In this document: piece by piece, positions 25,548 through 33,924 of the stretch
Numbering within the stretch: the stretch's first letter is position 1
Layout: each line of letters begins with the position of its first letter
Assembly: GCF_003596405.1 (NCBI RefSeq)
Contig: NZ_QYUR01000002.1
Location: 2,310,501 to 2,374,500 of the forward strand
Direction: 5' to 3'
DNA: 64,000 bases
Origin: Pseudomonas cavernicola
Lineage (GTDB): Bacteria; Pseudomonadota; Gammaproteobacteria; Pseudomonadales; Pseudomonadaceae
The notes under the pieces: model-generated
The model's input: only the letters and a program-made list of their open reading frames with translations
The model's database searches: none
What the model was told of the DNA's origin: nothing
Made by a program: the position numbers and the translations under genes

Positions 25548-28205
25548 TTAGGCTAGGCTTTTGCTAACGACTTCGTAGACGTCGCTGGAGAGCTCACCTG
25601 AGGCAAGGATTCGCTCGAGCTCGGCCCTCATCAACGCCTGGCGCGCCGCGTCGTATTTGCTCCAGCGCGTCAACGGCGCCAACTGGCGAGAAGCAATCTG
25701 CGGGTTGAGGGCGTTGAGCGTAATGACCAGGTCGGCCAGGAAACGATAACCGGCACCGTCTGCGCGATGGAAGTTGACCAAATTCTGGCCGGCGAAAGCA
25801 CCGATCAACGCCCGCACCTTGTTGGGGTTTTTCAGGGTAAACGCCGGATGCTGCATCAACTGCTGAACCCGCTCCAACCCACCCGGTAGCGTGCTCCCCG
25901 CCTGCACGCTGAACCACTGATCCATCACCAGCGGGTTGTCCTTGAAGTGCTCGGCGAAAGCCGCCAGCGCCTTGCTCTTTTCTTCCGCGAACGATGAGTT
26001 GACCAACACGGCCAAGGCCGCCAGGCGCTCGGTCATGTTGTCACAGGCTTCGTACTGTTCCAGGCAGGCGCCGAGTACTTCCGGCTTTTCACTCATCATT
26101 AAGTATGAGAGCGCAATATTTTGCAGGCTGCGACGCGCGAAATGCGCCGCTTCGGCGACATATTCACTGTGTCGAGACAACTCGCGATTGGCCTGATAAC
26201 GCTGCCATAGAGGTGCGAACAAGGCTTCGGCCAGTTGCTGCCGAGCAAACTCGCGGGCGGTATGGATGGCATCGACGTCCGCGCTCTCGCTGATTTCGGT
26301 CAGGTAGGCCTCGCTCGGCAACGACAGCATCTCAGCCACCATCGCCTGATCCAGCTGCTGGTCTGCCAGCACGGTGCGTAACGCAGCCACCAGCCGCTGA
26401 TCGAGCAGCAGTTTCTCGCCACGCTGATGCTGACCGATCAGCTCTTGCAGCACCTGCACAGCCAGCTGCTGGCCCGCCTCCCAACGGTTAAAACCGTCGG
26501 AGTCGTGCTGCATGAGGAACATCAGTTGATCACGGTCGTAGGGGAAGCCCAGTTTGACCGGTGCAGACAGGCCGCGCAGTAACGACGGCAATGGCTTCTC
26601 GGCCAGATCAACGAAGCTAAACGACTGCTCGGCCTCGGTAACGGCAAGCACTCGAGTCTCGCCCGGCGCCTTGGCTTCACCCGCCAACCGCAGCGGCAGA
26701 GCCCGACCCTTGCCATCCAGCAGACCCAACTCGACCGGAATCACGAACGGCAACTTCTGCGCCTGCCCGGGAGTCGCCGGGCAGCTCTGGCGGAAGCTCA
26801 GGGTGTAGGTCTTGCTTGCCGCATCATAGGCCTCGCTGACTTGCAGGCGCGGCGTGCCCCCCTGGCTGTACCAGCGCTTGAACTGGGTCAGCTCGACGCC
26901 ATTGGCGTCTTCCATGGCCTTGATGAAGTCATCGCAGGTCACCGCCTGGCCATCGTGCCGCTGGAAATACAGGTCGGTGCCTTTGCGGAAACCCTCGGCG
27001 CCGAGCAGGGTGTGAATCATCCGCACCACTTCCGAACCCTTCTCATACACCGTCAGGGTGTAGAAGTTGGAGATCTCTATGAAGCTGTCCGGGCGCACCG
27101 CGTGGGCCATCGGGCCGGCATCTTCGGCGAATTGATGGGTGCGCAGGTAGGCCACGTCCTCGATCCGCTTGACCGTGCGCGAGTTCATGTCCGCAGAGAA
27201 CTCGGCATCACGGAACACCGTAAAGCCCTCCTTCAAGGACAACTGGAACCAGTCACGGCAGGTCACCCGGTTGCCCGACCAGTTGTGGAAATACTCGTGC
27301 GCGACCACCGCTTCAACACGTTGATGCGCGGCATCGGTGGCTGTCTCGGCCTTGGCCAGCACGCAACTGGAGTTGAAGATGTTGAGGCCCTTGTTTTCCA
27401 TGGCGCCCATGTTGAAGTCGTTCACCGCGACGATCATGAAGATGTCCAAGTCGTACTCGCGACCATAAACCTCTTCATCCCAGCGCATGGACTTCTTCAA
27501 GCTGTCCATGGCGTGCTGGCACTTGTCGATATTTTCCGGCTCGACATAGATACGCAGCGCTACTTCGCGCTGGCTCATGGTGTTGAAGGTGTCTTCGATG
27601 CACCACAGATCACCGGCGACTAACGCGAACAGGTAGGCCGGTTTCATGAACGGGTCTTCCCAGGTCGCCCAGTGCCGCCCCCCCTCCTCCGGCCCGCTGG
27701 CAATCGGGTTGCCGTTGGACAACAGCACCGGGTAGCTGTGCTGCTCGGCGCTCAGGGTGGTGGTGAAACGACTCATCACGTCCGGGCGATCGAGGTAATA
27801 GGTGATCTTGCGAAAGCCCTCGGCCTCGCACTGGGTGCAGAACATGCTGCCGGATTTGTACAAGCCCTCCAGGGCGGTGTTGCTTTCCGGGTGGATGCGC
27901 ACGCTGCTGTCGAGGGTGAAGTTCGCCGCCAATGGCTGCAAGGTCAGGTGGCTGTCGCTCAACTGGTAGTCACCAGCCAACAGCTCACGGCCATCCATGC
28001 TCAGCGCCAACAGTTCAAGCTGCTGGCCATCCAGCACCAGCGGCGGCAGACCGGCGCCACGCTCAGGATTGCGGCGCATCAGCAGTTGCGCATGAACCAG
28101 GGTGTGGTCCTCGAACAACTCGAAGGTCAGATGGGTCTCATCGATCAGGTACTCCGGTGCCTGATAGTCCTTCAGGTAAATCATCTTCGGTTGTTCGGTG
28201 CGCAT
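25548..28205 (-). CDS. pepN: aminopeptidase N (M1 zinc metallopeptidase)
   Basis: 885-aa cytoplasmic enzyme that removes N-terminal residues from peptides; the length is normal for bacterial PepN. The exopeptidase motif GAMEN (MGAMENKGLNIFNSSCV) and the zinc site HEYFHNW with the downstream Glu in LKEGFTVFRD are intact. The C-terminal helical domain is complete. ATG 28205 (MRTEQPKMIYLKDYQAPEYL) matches the usual start. It begins 19 bp after the DUF2797 gene, so DUF1315-DUF2797-pepN probably form one transcript. Confidence 0.97.
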   Translation of the reverse strand: MRTEQPKMIYLKDYQAPEYLIDETHLTFELFEDHTLVHAQLLMRRNPERGAGLPPLVLDGQQLELLALSMDGRELLAGDYQLSDSHLTLQPLAANFTLDSSVRIHPESNTALEGLYKSGSMFCTQCEAEGFRKITYYLDRPDVMSRFTTTLSAEQHSYPVLLSNGNPIASGPEEGGRHWATWEDPFMKPAYLFALVAGDLWCIEDTFNTMSQREVALRIYVEPENIDKCQHAMDSLKKSMRWDEEVYGREYDLDIFMIVAVNDFNMGAMENKGLNIFNSSCVLAKAETATDAAHQRVEAVVAHEYFHNWSGNRVTCRDWFQLSLKEGFTVFRDAEFSADMNSRTVKRIEDVAYLRTHQFAEDAGPMAHAVRPDSFIEISNFYTLTVYEKGSEVVRMIHTLLGAEGFRKGTDLYFQRHDGQAVTCDDFIKAMEDANGVELTQFKRWYSQGGTPRLQVSEAYDAASKTYTLSFRQSCPATPGQAQKLPFVIPVELGLLDGKGRALPLRLAGEAKAPGETRVLAVTEAEQSFSFVDLAEKPLPSLLRGLSAPVKLGFPYDRDQLMFLMQHDSDGFNRWEAGQQLAVQVLQELIGQHQRGEKLLLDQRLVAALRTVLADQQLDQAMVAEMLSLPSEAYLTEISESADVDAIHTAREFARQQLAEALFAPLWQRYQANRELSRHSEYVAEAAHFARRSLQNIALSYLMMSEKPEVLGACLEQYEACDNMTERLAALAVLVNSSFAEEKSKALAAFAEHFKDNPLVMDQWFSVQAGSTLPGGLERVQQLMQHPAFTLKNPNKVRALIGAFAGQNLVNFHRADGAGYRFLADLVITLNALNPQIASRQLAPLTRWSKYDAARQALMRAELERILASGELSSDVYEVVSKSLA

Positions 28206-28224
28206 GGCTTATGGCCCTTTACGT

Positions 28225-29052
28225 TCAGGAATGCACGGCGAGTTGGTAAGCCGTGTATTTGCGGATATTGATGACGCCGGTATCGAACAGCAGGTATTGG
28301 CCCTTGATGCCAAGCAGCGTGCCCTCTGCGATTGGGTCTTTGTCCAGGTTGAAGCTGGTGATCTTGGCCGGGTAAGCCTCGATCGGGTAACGAATCTCGA
28401 TGGGTTCCAGATCGCTTAGCTGCTGAATCGCCTGCAAACCAAAACGCTGCTGCAACGCCTGCAAACCTTCGCCACAGCTCGCGAACAACTGCTCGCGTAT
28501 CGCCGGCAGATCCACCGGCGGCGCATCACCTTTAAGCAAAGCCCGCCAGTTGGTCTTGTCCGCCACCTGGCTACGCAGCAGGTCTTCGACGAAGCCGGAC
28601 TGCTGCCGGGTCGCCACCCGCAAGATCGGTAGCGCCTGAGTCGCACCCTGATCCAGCCAGCGGGTAGGCACCTGAGTCGCGCGGGTAATGCCGACCTTGA
28701 CCCCTGAAGAGTTGGCCAAATAGACCACGTGATCGGTCATGCAGAACTGCTCGCCCCAGCTCGGCTCACGACAGGTACCAGCATCGTAGTGGCATCTTTC
28801 CGGACTCATGATGCAGATATCGCACTGCGCCAGCTTGCTCATGCAAGGGTAGCAATAACCCTGGCCGAAGCTGGTTTTGGTCTTGCGTCCGCAATGACTG
28901 CAGTAAATCGCGCCGAGGTACTCCAGACGCAGGGTTTTACCGATCAGCGGATTGACCGGCAGCTCTTCATCACCCAAGCGAAACGCGTACTGCACCGGCG
29001 TCTCCAGACGCGCCGACATTTTGCTCAACGCGCCGCGACCAAGCTCGCTCAA
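28225..29052 (-). CDS. DUF2797 zinc-cysteine protein, TTG start
   Basis: 275-aa conserved protein of unknown function. Several Cys pairs suggest metal binding: YCSHCGRKTK, CYPCMSKLAQCDICIMSPERC. These are followed by a segment VYLANSSGVKVGITR, like the GIY-YIG start of DUF2797. ATG codons lie only further inside. A TTG at 29052 gives MSELGRGALSKMSARL, the normal family N-terminus, and overlaps the upstream stop as TTGA, so I chose it. The N-terminal zinc cluster plus GIY-YIG-like part hints at nucleic acid interaction, which is inference. It sits between the DUF1315 gene and pepN. Confidence 0.82.
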   Translation of the reverse strand: MSELGRGALSKMSARLETPVQYAFRLGDEELPVNPLIGKTLRLEYLGAIYCSHCGRKTKTSFGQGYCYPCMSKLAQCDICIMSPERCHYDAGTCREPSWGEQFCMTDHVVYLANSSGVKVGITRATQVPTRWLDQGATQALPILRVATRQQSGFVEDLLRSQVADKTNWRALLKGDAPPVDLPAIREQLFASCGEGLQALQQRFGLQAIQQLSDLEPIEIRYPIEAYPAKITSFNLDKDPIAEGTLLGIKGQYLLFDTGVINIRKYTAYQLAVHS

Positions 29053-29309
29053 TGGATTGCTTCCGATTTGAACAGGATATTTGGCACTGGGGCGGATTTC
29101 GAGCTGCACTCCTGCGGGCCCATGTAACCGGTGCGCTGTTCCTCGGGCAGGTTTTGCAGCTCCCAGGCGATGACGGCCTGCAAACTCAGTTCTTTCTGCT
29201 CCTGGCTCAGCTTGCGGCCATCCGACCATTTGCCGATTTCCACCGCCAGCTTGAGGCTCTGGTAAATCTCGGGGGTGATGTTTTCAATCATTTCAGCAAA
29301 AGACGACAT
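29049..29309 (-). CDS. DUF1315 family small protein
   Basis: 86-aa acidic protein: MSSFAEMIENITPEIYQSLK, then EIGKWSDGRKLSQEQKE and NLPEEQRTGYM, as in DUF1315. ATG 29309 is preceded by GGAGG at 6 nt, which decides it over ATG 29321. The stop overlaps the TTG start of the DUF2797 gene by 4 nt. Function unknown; conserved next to DUF2797 and pepN in pseudomonads. Confidence 0.83.
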   Translation of the reverse strand: MSSFAEMIENITPEIYQSLKLAVEIGKWSDGRKLSQEQKELSLQAVIAWELQNLPEEQRTGYMGPQECSSKSAPVPNILFKSEAIH

Positions 29310-29337
29310 GAACGCCTCCAAACATAAAGCGGCAGTT

Positions 29338-29593
29338 TAACAGGCCGTTGAAAAAGGTAGCGAGCGAAGGCTAGGGCCGCACCCGTTCCCTACGGGTAGC
29401 GGCATTCCCCACATCCATGTGGGTCACAAGGCGCAACGCAGCGAAGCGGAGTAACAGCCAAAGGCTGGCCCGCCAGGGCGAGCGCAGCGAGTCAATCAGC
29501 CGAAAAAGCGCAGTTTACGAGCTGTAAATGAGCATTTTTAGGCTGATTTCAACGCCGCATAGCCGAGTGCAGTAGTTTTTCAATGGCCTGTTA
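29338..29593. repeat. MITE-like repeat, family A copy 2 (inverted)
   Basis: 256 bp bounded by TAACAGGCCGTTGAAAAA and the complement of TAACAGGCCATTGAAAAAC, 17 of 18 matching. The interior (GAGTAACAGCCAAAGGCTGG, TTTACGAGCTGTAAATGAGC) is the reverse complement of family A copy 1. The last three bases (TTA, 29591-29593) are the stop codon of the rhomboid gene on the minus strand. The element lies upstream of the DUF1315 gene and may hold or insulate its promoter. Confidence 0.8.
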
Positions 29594-30454
29594 GCGGCGT
29601 AGGCGCGCCAGCGCACCTCCTAGCAGCCCTGTGGCACAACCCACCAGCAAGCCACCGACATGTGCACCGTTGGCAATCGCCCCAAAGCCCAAGGTCTCGG
29701 TCACACCGGACAGGCAGACCAGCAACCAGATCAGCATCATCACCACTACACCCTTGGGCAAGCGATAAGCCGCGTTAGGCGCAAGCCACTGGAAAATCCA
29801 GCAGTGCCCGAGCAGGCCATACAGCACGCCGGACAGTCCGCCGAACAACCCAGGTCCGGCAGAGACATACTGGACACAGTTGGAGACCAGACCGAACAGC
29901 AGCGTCAGCCCCAGCAGCATCACGCCGCCTTGGCGCGCCTCGATCCGTCGCCCCAGCTCCCAGAACCACATGGCATTCATCGCCAGGTGCAACACGCCGA
30001 AATGGATCAGTATCGGCGTGATCAGCCGCCACCACTGCCCGGCGGCCAGGCTCTCGGCCAGCGGCGTGAAAACGATGTACTCGCCTTGAATCTGGAAGTC
30101 CTGAAAGCTCAGCCAGCGGATGGTGGCGAAGTTATCGCCGAGCAAGGTCACTCCAGCCACCAGCAAGGTCAGCAGCAACACCAAGGTGGTGAGCGGGCTG
30201 TCGCGTAGTTGCTGGACAAAGCCGCCCGCCCTCTCCGACACCGGCGCCGGCACCAGTTGGAAATCAGGGTCACCCTCGGGAAACCGCTGATAAAGGCCGC
30301 GCACATCCTCAGCCAACTGCTCGCCCGGCACCCACAGTACCTGCTCGCCGGACTCCTCACTGACGCGATGCGGTACTTGCAAGCGCTGCAACAGCGCCAC
30401 AAAGCCGCCCAGATTGACGCTCAGCGGCAGACGTAAGACCTCAACAGCACTCAT
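29591..30454 (-). CDS. glpG: rhomboid intramembrane serine protease, GlpG-like
   Basis: 287-aa integral membrane protease. An N-terminal soluble domain (about residues 1-80) is followed by six or seven helices. The rhomboid signatures are intact: HLAMN at 156-160, the serine motif GGLSGVLYG with Ser208, and AHVGG with His265 forming the Ser-His dyad. Substrates are unknown. The start overlaps the upstream phosphoesterase stop as ATGA (30451-30454), so the two are translationally coupled. The TAA stop is the outermost triplet of family A copy 2, meaning the repeat abuts the gene with no spacer. Confidence 0.9.
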   Translation of the reverse strand: MSAVEVLRLPLSVNLGGFVALLQRLQVPHRVSEESGEQVLWVPGEQLAEDVRGLYQRFPEGDPDFQLVPAPVSERAGGFVQQLRDSPLTTLVLLLTLLVAGVTLLGDNFATIRWLSFQDFQIQGEYIVFTPLAESLAAGQWWRLITPILIHFGVLHLAMNAMWFWELGRRIEARQGGVMLLGLTLLFGLVSNCVQYVSAGPGLFGGLSGVLYGLLGHCWIFQWLAPNAAYRLPKGVVVMMLIWLLVCLSGVTETLGFGAIANGAHVGGLLVGCATGLLGGALARLRR

Positions 30455-31422
30455 TGCATTAACTCCGGCCGCTCAACTTCAACCCAGGCGAACTTGCGTG
30501 GGTCGAGGCGGGTTTCTTGATCCAGGCGATAGGCCACCAACTTGCCAGACAGCACTGCGCTGTAATCCAGACAGGCCAGGTTCGGCCGAATCGGCGCCGG
30601 CTTGCCACTTCGCCAGTAATGGCCGACAAACAACAGTGGCTCCTTCGGTCCATAGCGCAGCAGTTCGGTTTTTTCCGCGGCGGACAGCGGCGTCTGCGCG
30701 ACCTGCTCAGGCAAGGCGTCCGGCTGAAACACAATGTCACCGTAGGTCTGCGGATTCTCCTCCCAGAACTTGGTGCGAAAGAACGCGCGGGTAAAGCCAT
30801 CATCGCTGGTCAGCGTCAACCCGTGAGGCAAGCGCATGTCCGTACCGCGTAGCAGACGGTTAAACACCGTGTCGGCGAAACTGCCTGGCACGGCGGCGGC
30901 TTGCAGGAACGGCTCATCCACCCGGCCGTCGGCATACAGCGCGCGCAACGACTCGATCAAGCCGGCATCCCAGCAGGCATGCACGACGCGGAAGCGGCCG
31001 GCATCGATAAACAGTGGCAGTTGATAAAACCAGCCAAGAAAATCACGCCACTCGCCCGGATAAGCCTCGAACTGCTGCAGACTTTCTTTGATCAGCCGCG
31101 CATGCCGCGGCGTGTGCTCACGGACATAGTGCCGACCGCTCCCCGGCAGCGCCGGGGTGCTCCAGCCAAGCGCATTGAACTCATGGTTACCCATGATGCA
31201 CAGCGCTTGGCCCGCTTCGACCATGCCGTGCACGATATGCAGCGCCTCACGGATGCGCGGCCCGCGGTCGATGATATCGCCGAGAAATAGCGCCATGCGC
31301 CGTGGGTGGCGCCAGCTGCCGGCCTGCCGACGATAGCCAAGCGTATCCAACAGGCGCGCGAGGGTGTGGGCGCAGCCGTGCACGTCACCAATCAAGTCGT
31401 AGCTGCGTGCCGGGTCGAACAT
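30451..31422 (-). CDS. metallophosphoesterase (serine/threonine phosphatase-like)
   Basis: 323-aa calcineurin-like phosphoesterase. Metal-binding motifs are in order: DLIGDVHG, LFLGDIIDRG, IMGNHEFNA, then VVHACWD and LFVGHYWRSG further on. It is longer than the PrpE/ApaH-type minimum and could act on phosphoproteins or small phosphate compounds. ATG 31422 (MFDPARSYDLIGDVHG) is chosen because the conserved domain begins at once. No good Shine-Dalgarno precedes it because element D begins at the adjacent base. A GTG in the element (31434) is a possible alternative start. It overlaps the rhomboid gene by 4 bp. Confidence 0.87.
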   Translation of the reverse strand: MFDPARSYDLIGDVHGCAHTLARLLDTLGYRRQAGSWRHPRRMALFLGDIIDRGPRIREALHIVHGMVEAGQALCIMGNHEFNALGWSTPALPGSGRHYVREHTPRHARLIKESLQQFEAYPGEWRDFLGWFYQLPLFIDAGRFRVVHACWDAGLIESLRALYADGRVDEPFLQAAAVPGSFADTVFNRLLRGTDMRLPHGLTLTSDDGFTRAFFRTKFWEENPQTYGDIVFQPDALPEQVAQTPLSAAEKTELLRYGPKEPLLFVGHYWRSGKPAPIRPNLACLDYSAVLSGKLVAYRLDQETRLDPRKFAWVEVERPELMQ

Positions 31423-31691
31423 ATAGGGCGTGCTCACAGTAAATGGTGAGCCGCGTTGGCATTGCGCGCGTGCCAGGCAAGGCGCGGAACGCAGGCGATG
31501 GTCATTCCCTCGGCAAGGTCCGCAACGCAGTATGGCGCGCGCGCAACGCCCACCCGCAGGGCCGCGCCCCGAAAGGCGCAATTCGGCGTCATTCGTCGTT
31601 CATTTGGAGTAACCAAACCTCTCTCCTCATTCCTGGTCTTGCGCCTTTCGGGGCGGCGGCGCGGCCACCATTTACTCTGAGCACGCCCTAT
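31423..31691. repeat. element D: 269 bp with long terminal inverted repeats
   Basis: The left end ATAGGGCGTGCTCACAGTAA (continuing to about 31455) and the complement of the right end (31660-31691) match over about 32 bp with few changes. A second nested pair lies inside: GCCGCGCCCCGAAAGGCGCA (31561-31580) against TTGCGCCTTTCGGGGCGG (31639-31656). There is no coding sequence. It sits exactly between the phosphoesterase ATG and the nadK stop. No other copy was seen in this window. Confidence 0.8.
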
Positions 31692-32581
31692 CAATCCCCT
31701 CCGCCACCAAGCCTGCTGCCCCAGCCCAGTTTGGTCCGGCAGACCTCGTAATAATTGTGTTCCAGCGGGTGAATCAGGCAGAGCTTCTGTGGCTTCTTGC
31801 TGACGGTGATGGTGTCGCCGGGTGCACAGGTGAAGTGGTTTTGCGCATCGCAGGAAACCTGCGGGTAGATCTGCATGTCCTTGGAGACGACGATTTTCAG
31901 CTCACTGTTGCCATCCACCACAATCGGCCGGCTGGACAGGGTGTGCGGGTACATCGGCACGATGACGATGGCGTCCAGTTTAGGGTGCATGATCGGCCCG
32001 CCGGCCGACAGCGCATAGGCGGTCGAGCCGGTGGGCGTGGCGACGATCAGGCCGTCGGCCTTCTGGCTGCAGACGAACTGGCCGTCGATATGCAGTTCGA
32101 ACTCGATCATCCGCGTGGATTTACCGGGGTGCAGCACCACATCGTTGAGAGCGTCGCCCTGACCTATCGTTTCGGTATGCCGACGCACCTCGGCCTCCAG
32201 CAAGAAGCGGTTTTCCACCAGGTACTGGCCATCGAGCACCCCTGCAACCTTCACCTCCAGCTCATCCGGGCGAATATCGGTGAGAAAGCCCAGGCTGCCG
32301 CGGTTGATCCCCAACACCGGGACTTTAAATTGGGCCAGCGCCCGCGCGGCGCCGAGCAGGCTACCGTCGCCGCCGACGACAATCACCAGATCGCAGGCCT
32401 CACCCAGGCTCTTGCGCGAGGAGGTTTGCAACCCGTGGCCTGGCAACACCTCGGCGATGGTGTCCTCGAGGATCACGTGCAGATGGCGATCGAGCAGGAA
32501 TTTCTTCAGTCGGCGAATGGTGTCGAGCACCTGCGAACTGCCCAAGCGACCGATGATGCCGATATTGCGAAATTGCTCCAT
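31691..32581 (-). CDS. nadK: NAD kinase
   Basis: 296-aa cytoplasmic enzyme that phosphorylates NAD to NADP. VVVGGDGSLLGAAR holds the GGDG motif with the catalytic Asp. GINRGSLGFLTDI and the conserved TPTGSTAYALSAGGPI follow. ATG 32581 (MEQFRNIGIIGRLGSSQ) is the normal start with AGGAGCCCC upstream; the longer frame is not supported. The TGA stop shares its first plus-strand base with the right end of element D. It faces the plus-strand DUF1853 gene across a 213-bp spacer. Confidence 0.96.
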   Translation of the reverse strand: MEQFRNIGIIGRLGSSQVLDTIRRLKKFLLDRHLHVILEDTIAEVLPGHGLQTSSRKSLGEACDLVIVVGGDGSLLGAARALAQFKVPVLGINRGSLGFLTDIRPDELEVKVAGVLDGQYLVENRFLLEAEVRRHTETIGQGDALNDVVLHPGKSTRMIEFELHIDGQFVCSQKADGLIVATPTGSTAYALSAGGPIMHPKLDAIVIVPMYPHTLSSRPIVVDGNSELKIVVSKDMQIYPQVSCDAQNHFTCAPGDTITVSKKPQKLCLIHPLEHNYYEVCRTKLGWGSRLGGGGD

Positions 32582-32794
32582 GGGGCTCCTACGGGGCTCT
32601 GGGACAGTCAAGATAGGCCGATTATGGGCGAAAGCCGCCGACAGGCAAACCAGAGCCTCGACGTATGAGTGCGGTGAAGCGCTGGCGAGTGGATTTTGTC
32701 GCAGCGTGGCAAAAGGTGCAGCCAGGATTCGTTTGAAACAGGTGTATCGAGGCAGCAATGCCTTTTTTGTAAAGACAGGCGCTATGCTCGCAGA

Positions 32795-33772
32795 ATGATG
32801 CCTTTCAACGCGCTTGCCGACCTGCCCCGCCAGTTGCACCACCCCCAAGTGCGCGACCTGGCCTGGGTGCTGCTCGCCCCACCGATACTCAGCACCACCC
32901 CTTGGCCGCAGCGCCACCCGCTCAGCGCCAGTGCCTGGGTCGCTGCACCGGAAAAACTGGCCGACTGGCTGCAGACCCTCGACCGCAATAGCGCAGCGCT
33001 CGAGGGGTGGTTAGCCCAACACTCGGTGCGACGGCTCGGCCTGTACTACGAGCGGCTTTGGCAGTTCGCCCTGTATGCAGCACCCGGCATCGAGCTGATG
33101 GCGGCTAACCTGCCGATCCGCCAAGCCGGGCATACCTTGGGTGAACTGGATCTGATACTGCGCGATGACGAGGGCGTGCATCACCTGGAGCTGGCGATCA
33201 AACTCTACCTCGGCCCCCAGCACGGCGATGGCACTGCCGCCGCTTGCTGGCTCGGCCCCGGCAGCCATGATCGCCTGGATCTCAAGCTGAACCATTTGAG
33301 CCGGCATCAGCTGCCCCTCTCCGCTCGCCCCGAAGCGCAGGCAGTTCTGGCCGAGTTCGGCATAACGCAGATTCAGGCCGAACTCTGGCTCGGCGGCTAC
33401 CTGTTCTACCCCTGGCCCGGCAGCAGTGAAGCTCCGCACGGTGCTCAACCGCAGCATTTGCGCGGCCGCTGGCTGCACCGTCGCGACTGGCCAGCCTTTC
33501 TCGACGCAAGTGCCGCGGGGCGCTGGCAACCCATACCTCGACATACCTGGCTGGCGCCGGCGCGCGTGGTCGCAGAGGACACCTGGACGCCGTTACAACT
33601 GGCGCAGTGGCTGACTCAACTGGACGAGCATGCGCCGGCACAACTGCTGGTCAGATTTAAGGAAAACTCAGCAGGGAGCTGGGAAGAAGCCGAACGCTTA
33701 TTCCTGGTCGCCGATCAATGGCCACAACGGGGTGGCGATGGGAAAGTCTCTGTAACAGCTAATGCCTCGTAG
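32795..33772 (+). CDS. DUF1853 family protein, stop codon inside a repeat
   Basis: About 325-aa conserved protein. AGHTLGELDLILRDDEGVHH followed by LELAIKLYLG is the DUF1853 core and resembles a restriction-endonuclease-like fold (D...E-x-K type). The catalytic reading is inference. ATG 32795 or 32798 are both possible. The stop TAG (33770-33772) belongs to the first bases GTAGG of family B copy 2, so the last residues before it may be a repeat-altered tail. Divergent from nadK; similar neighbours occur in P. aeruginosa. Confidence 0.82.
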   Translation: MMPFNALADLPRQLHHPQVRDLAWVLLAPPILSTTPWPQRHPLSASAWVAAPEKLADWLQTLDRNSAALEGWLAQHSVRRLGLYYERLWQFALYAAPGIELMAANLPIRQAGHTLGELDLILRDDEGVHHLELAIKLYLGPQHGDGTAAACWLGPGSHDRLDLKLNHLSRHQLPLSARPEAQAVLAEFGITQIQAELWLGGYLFYPWPGSSEAPHGAQPQHLRGRWLHRRDWPAFLDASAAGRWQPIPRHTWLAPARVVAEDTWTPLQLAQWLTQLDEHAPAQLLVRFKENSAGSWEEAERLFLVADQWPQRGGDGKVSVTANAS

Positions 33773-33896
33773 GTTGGTGCTGAGCCAAAGGCGATGCCCA
33801 ACAACCGGCCTCCAAGGCCGGGCTTCCAATCACCAGACCGGGCATTGGGAGTCGCTAAGCGACTCCTTGTTGGGCATCACTGCGTTCAGCACCAAC
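33769..33896. repeat. nested palindromic repeat, family B copy 2
   Basis: 128 bp with GTAGGTTGGTGCTGAGCC at the left and GTTCAGCACCAAC at the right, so the right end lacks the final CTAC of copy 1. The inner pair GATGCCCAACAA/TTGTTGGGCATC, the CCGGCCT/AGGCCGG hairpin and GGGAGTCGCTAAGCGACTCC are conserved. It overlaps the DUF1853 stop codon and lies 28 bp from the convergent cNMP/rhodanese gene stop. It could act as terminator for one or both. Confidence 0.8.
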
Positions 33897-33924
33897 GGGA
33901 TCGTCTCTGTACTTAAGTGCGCTG

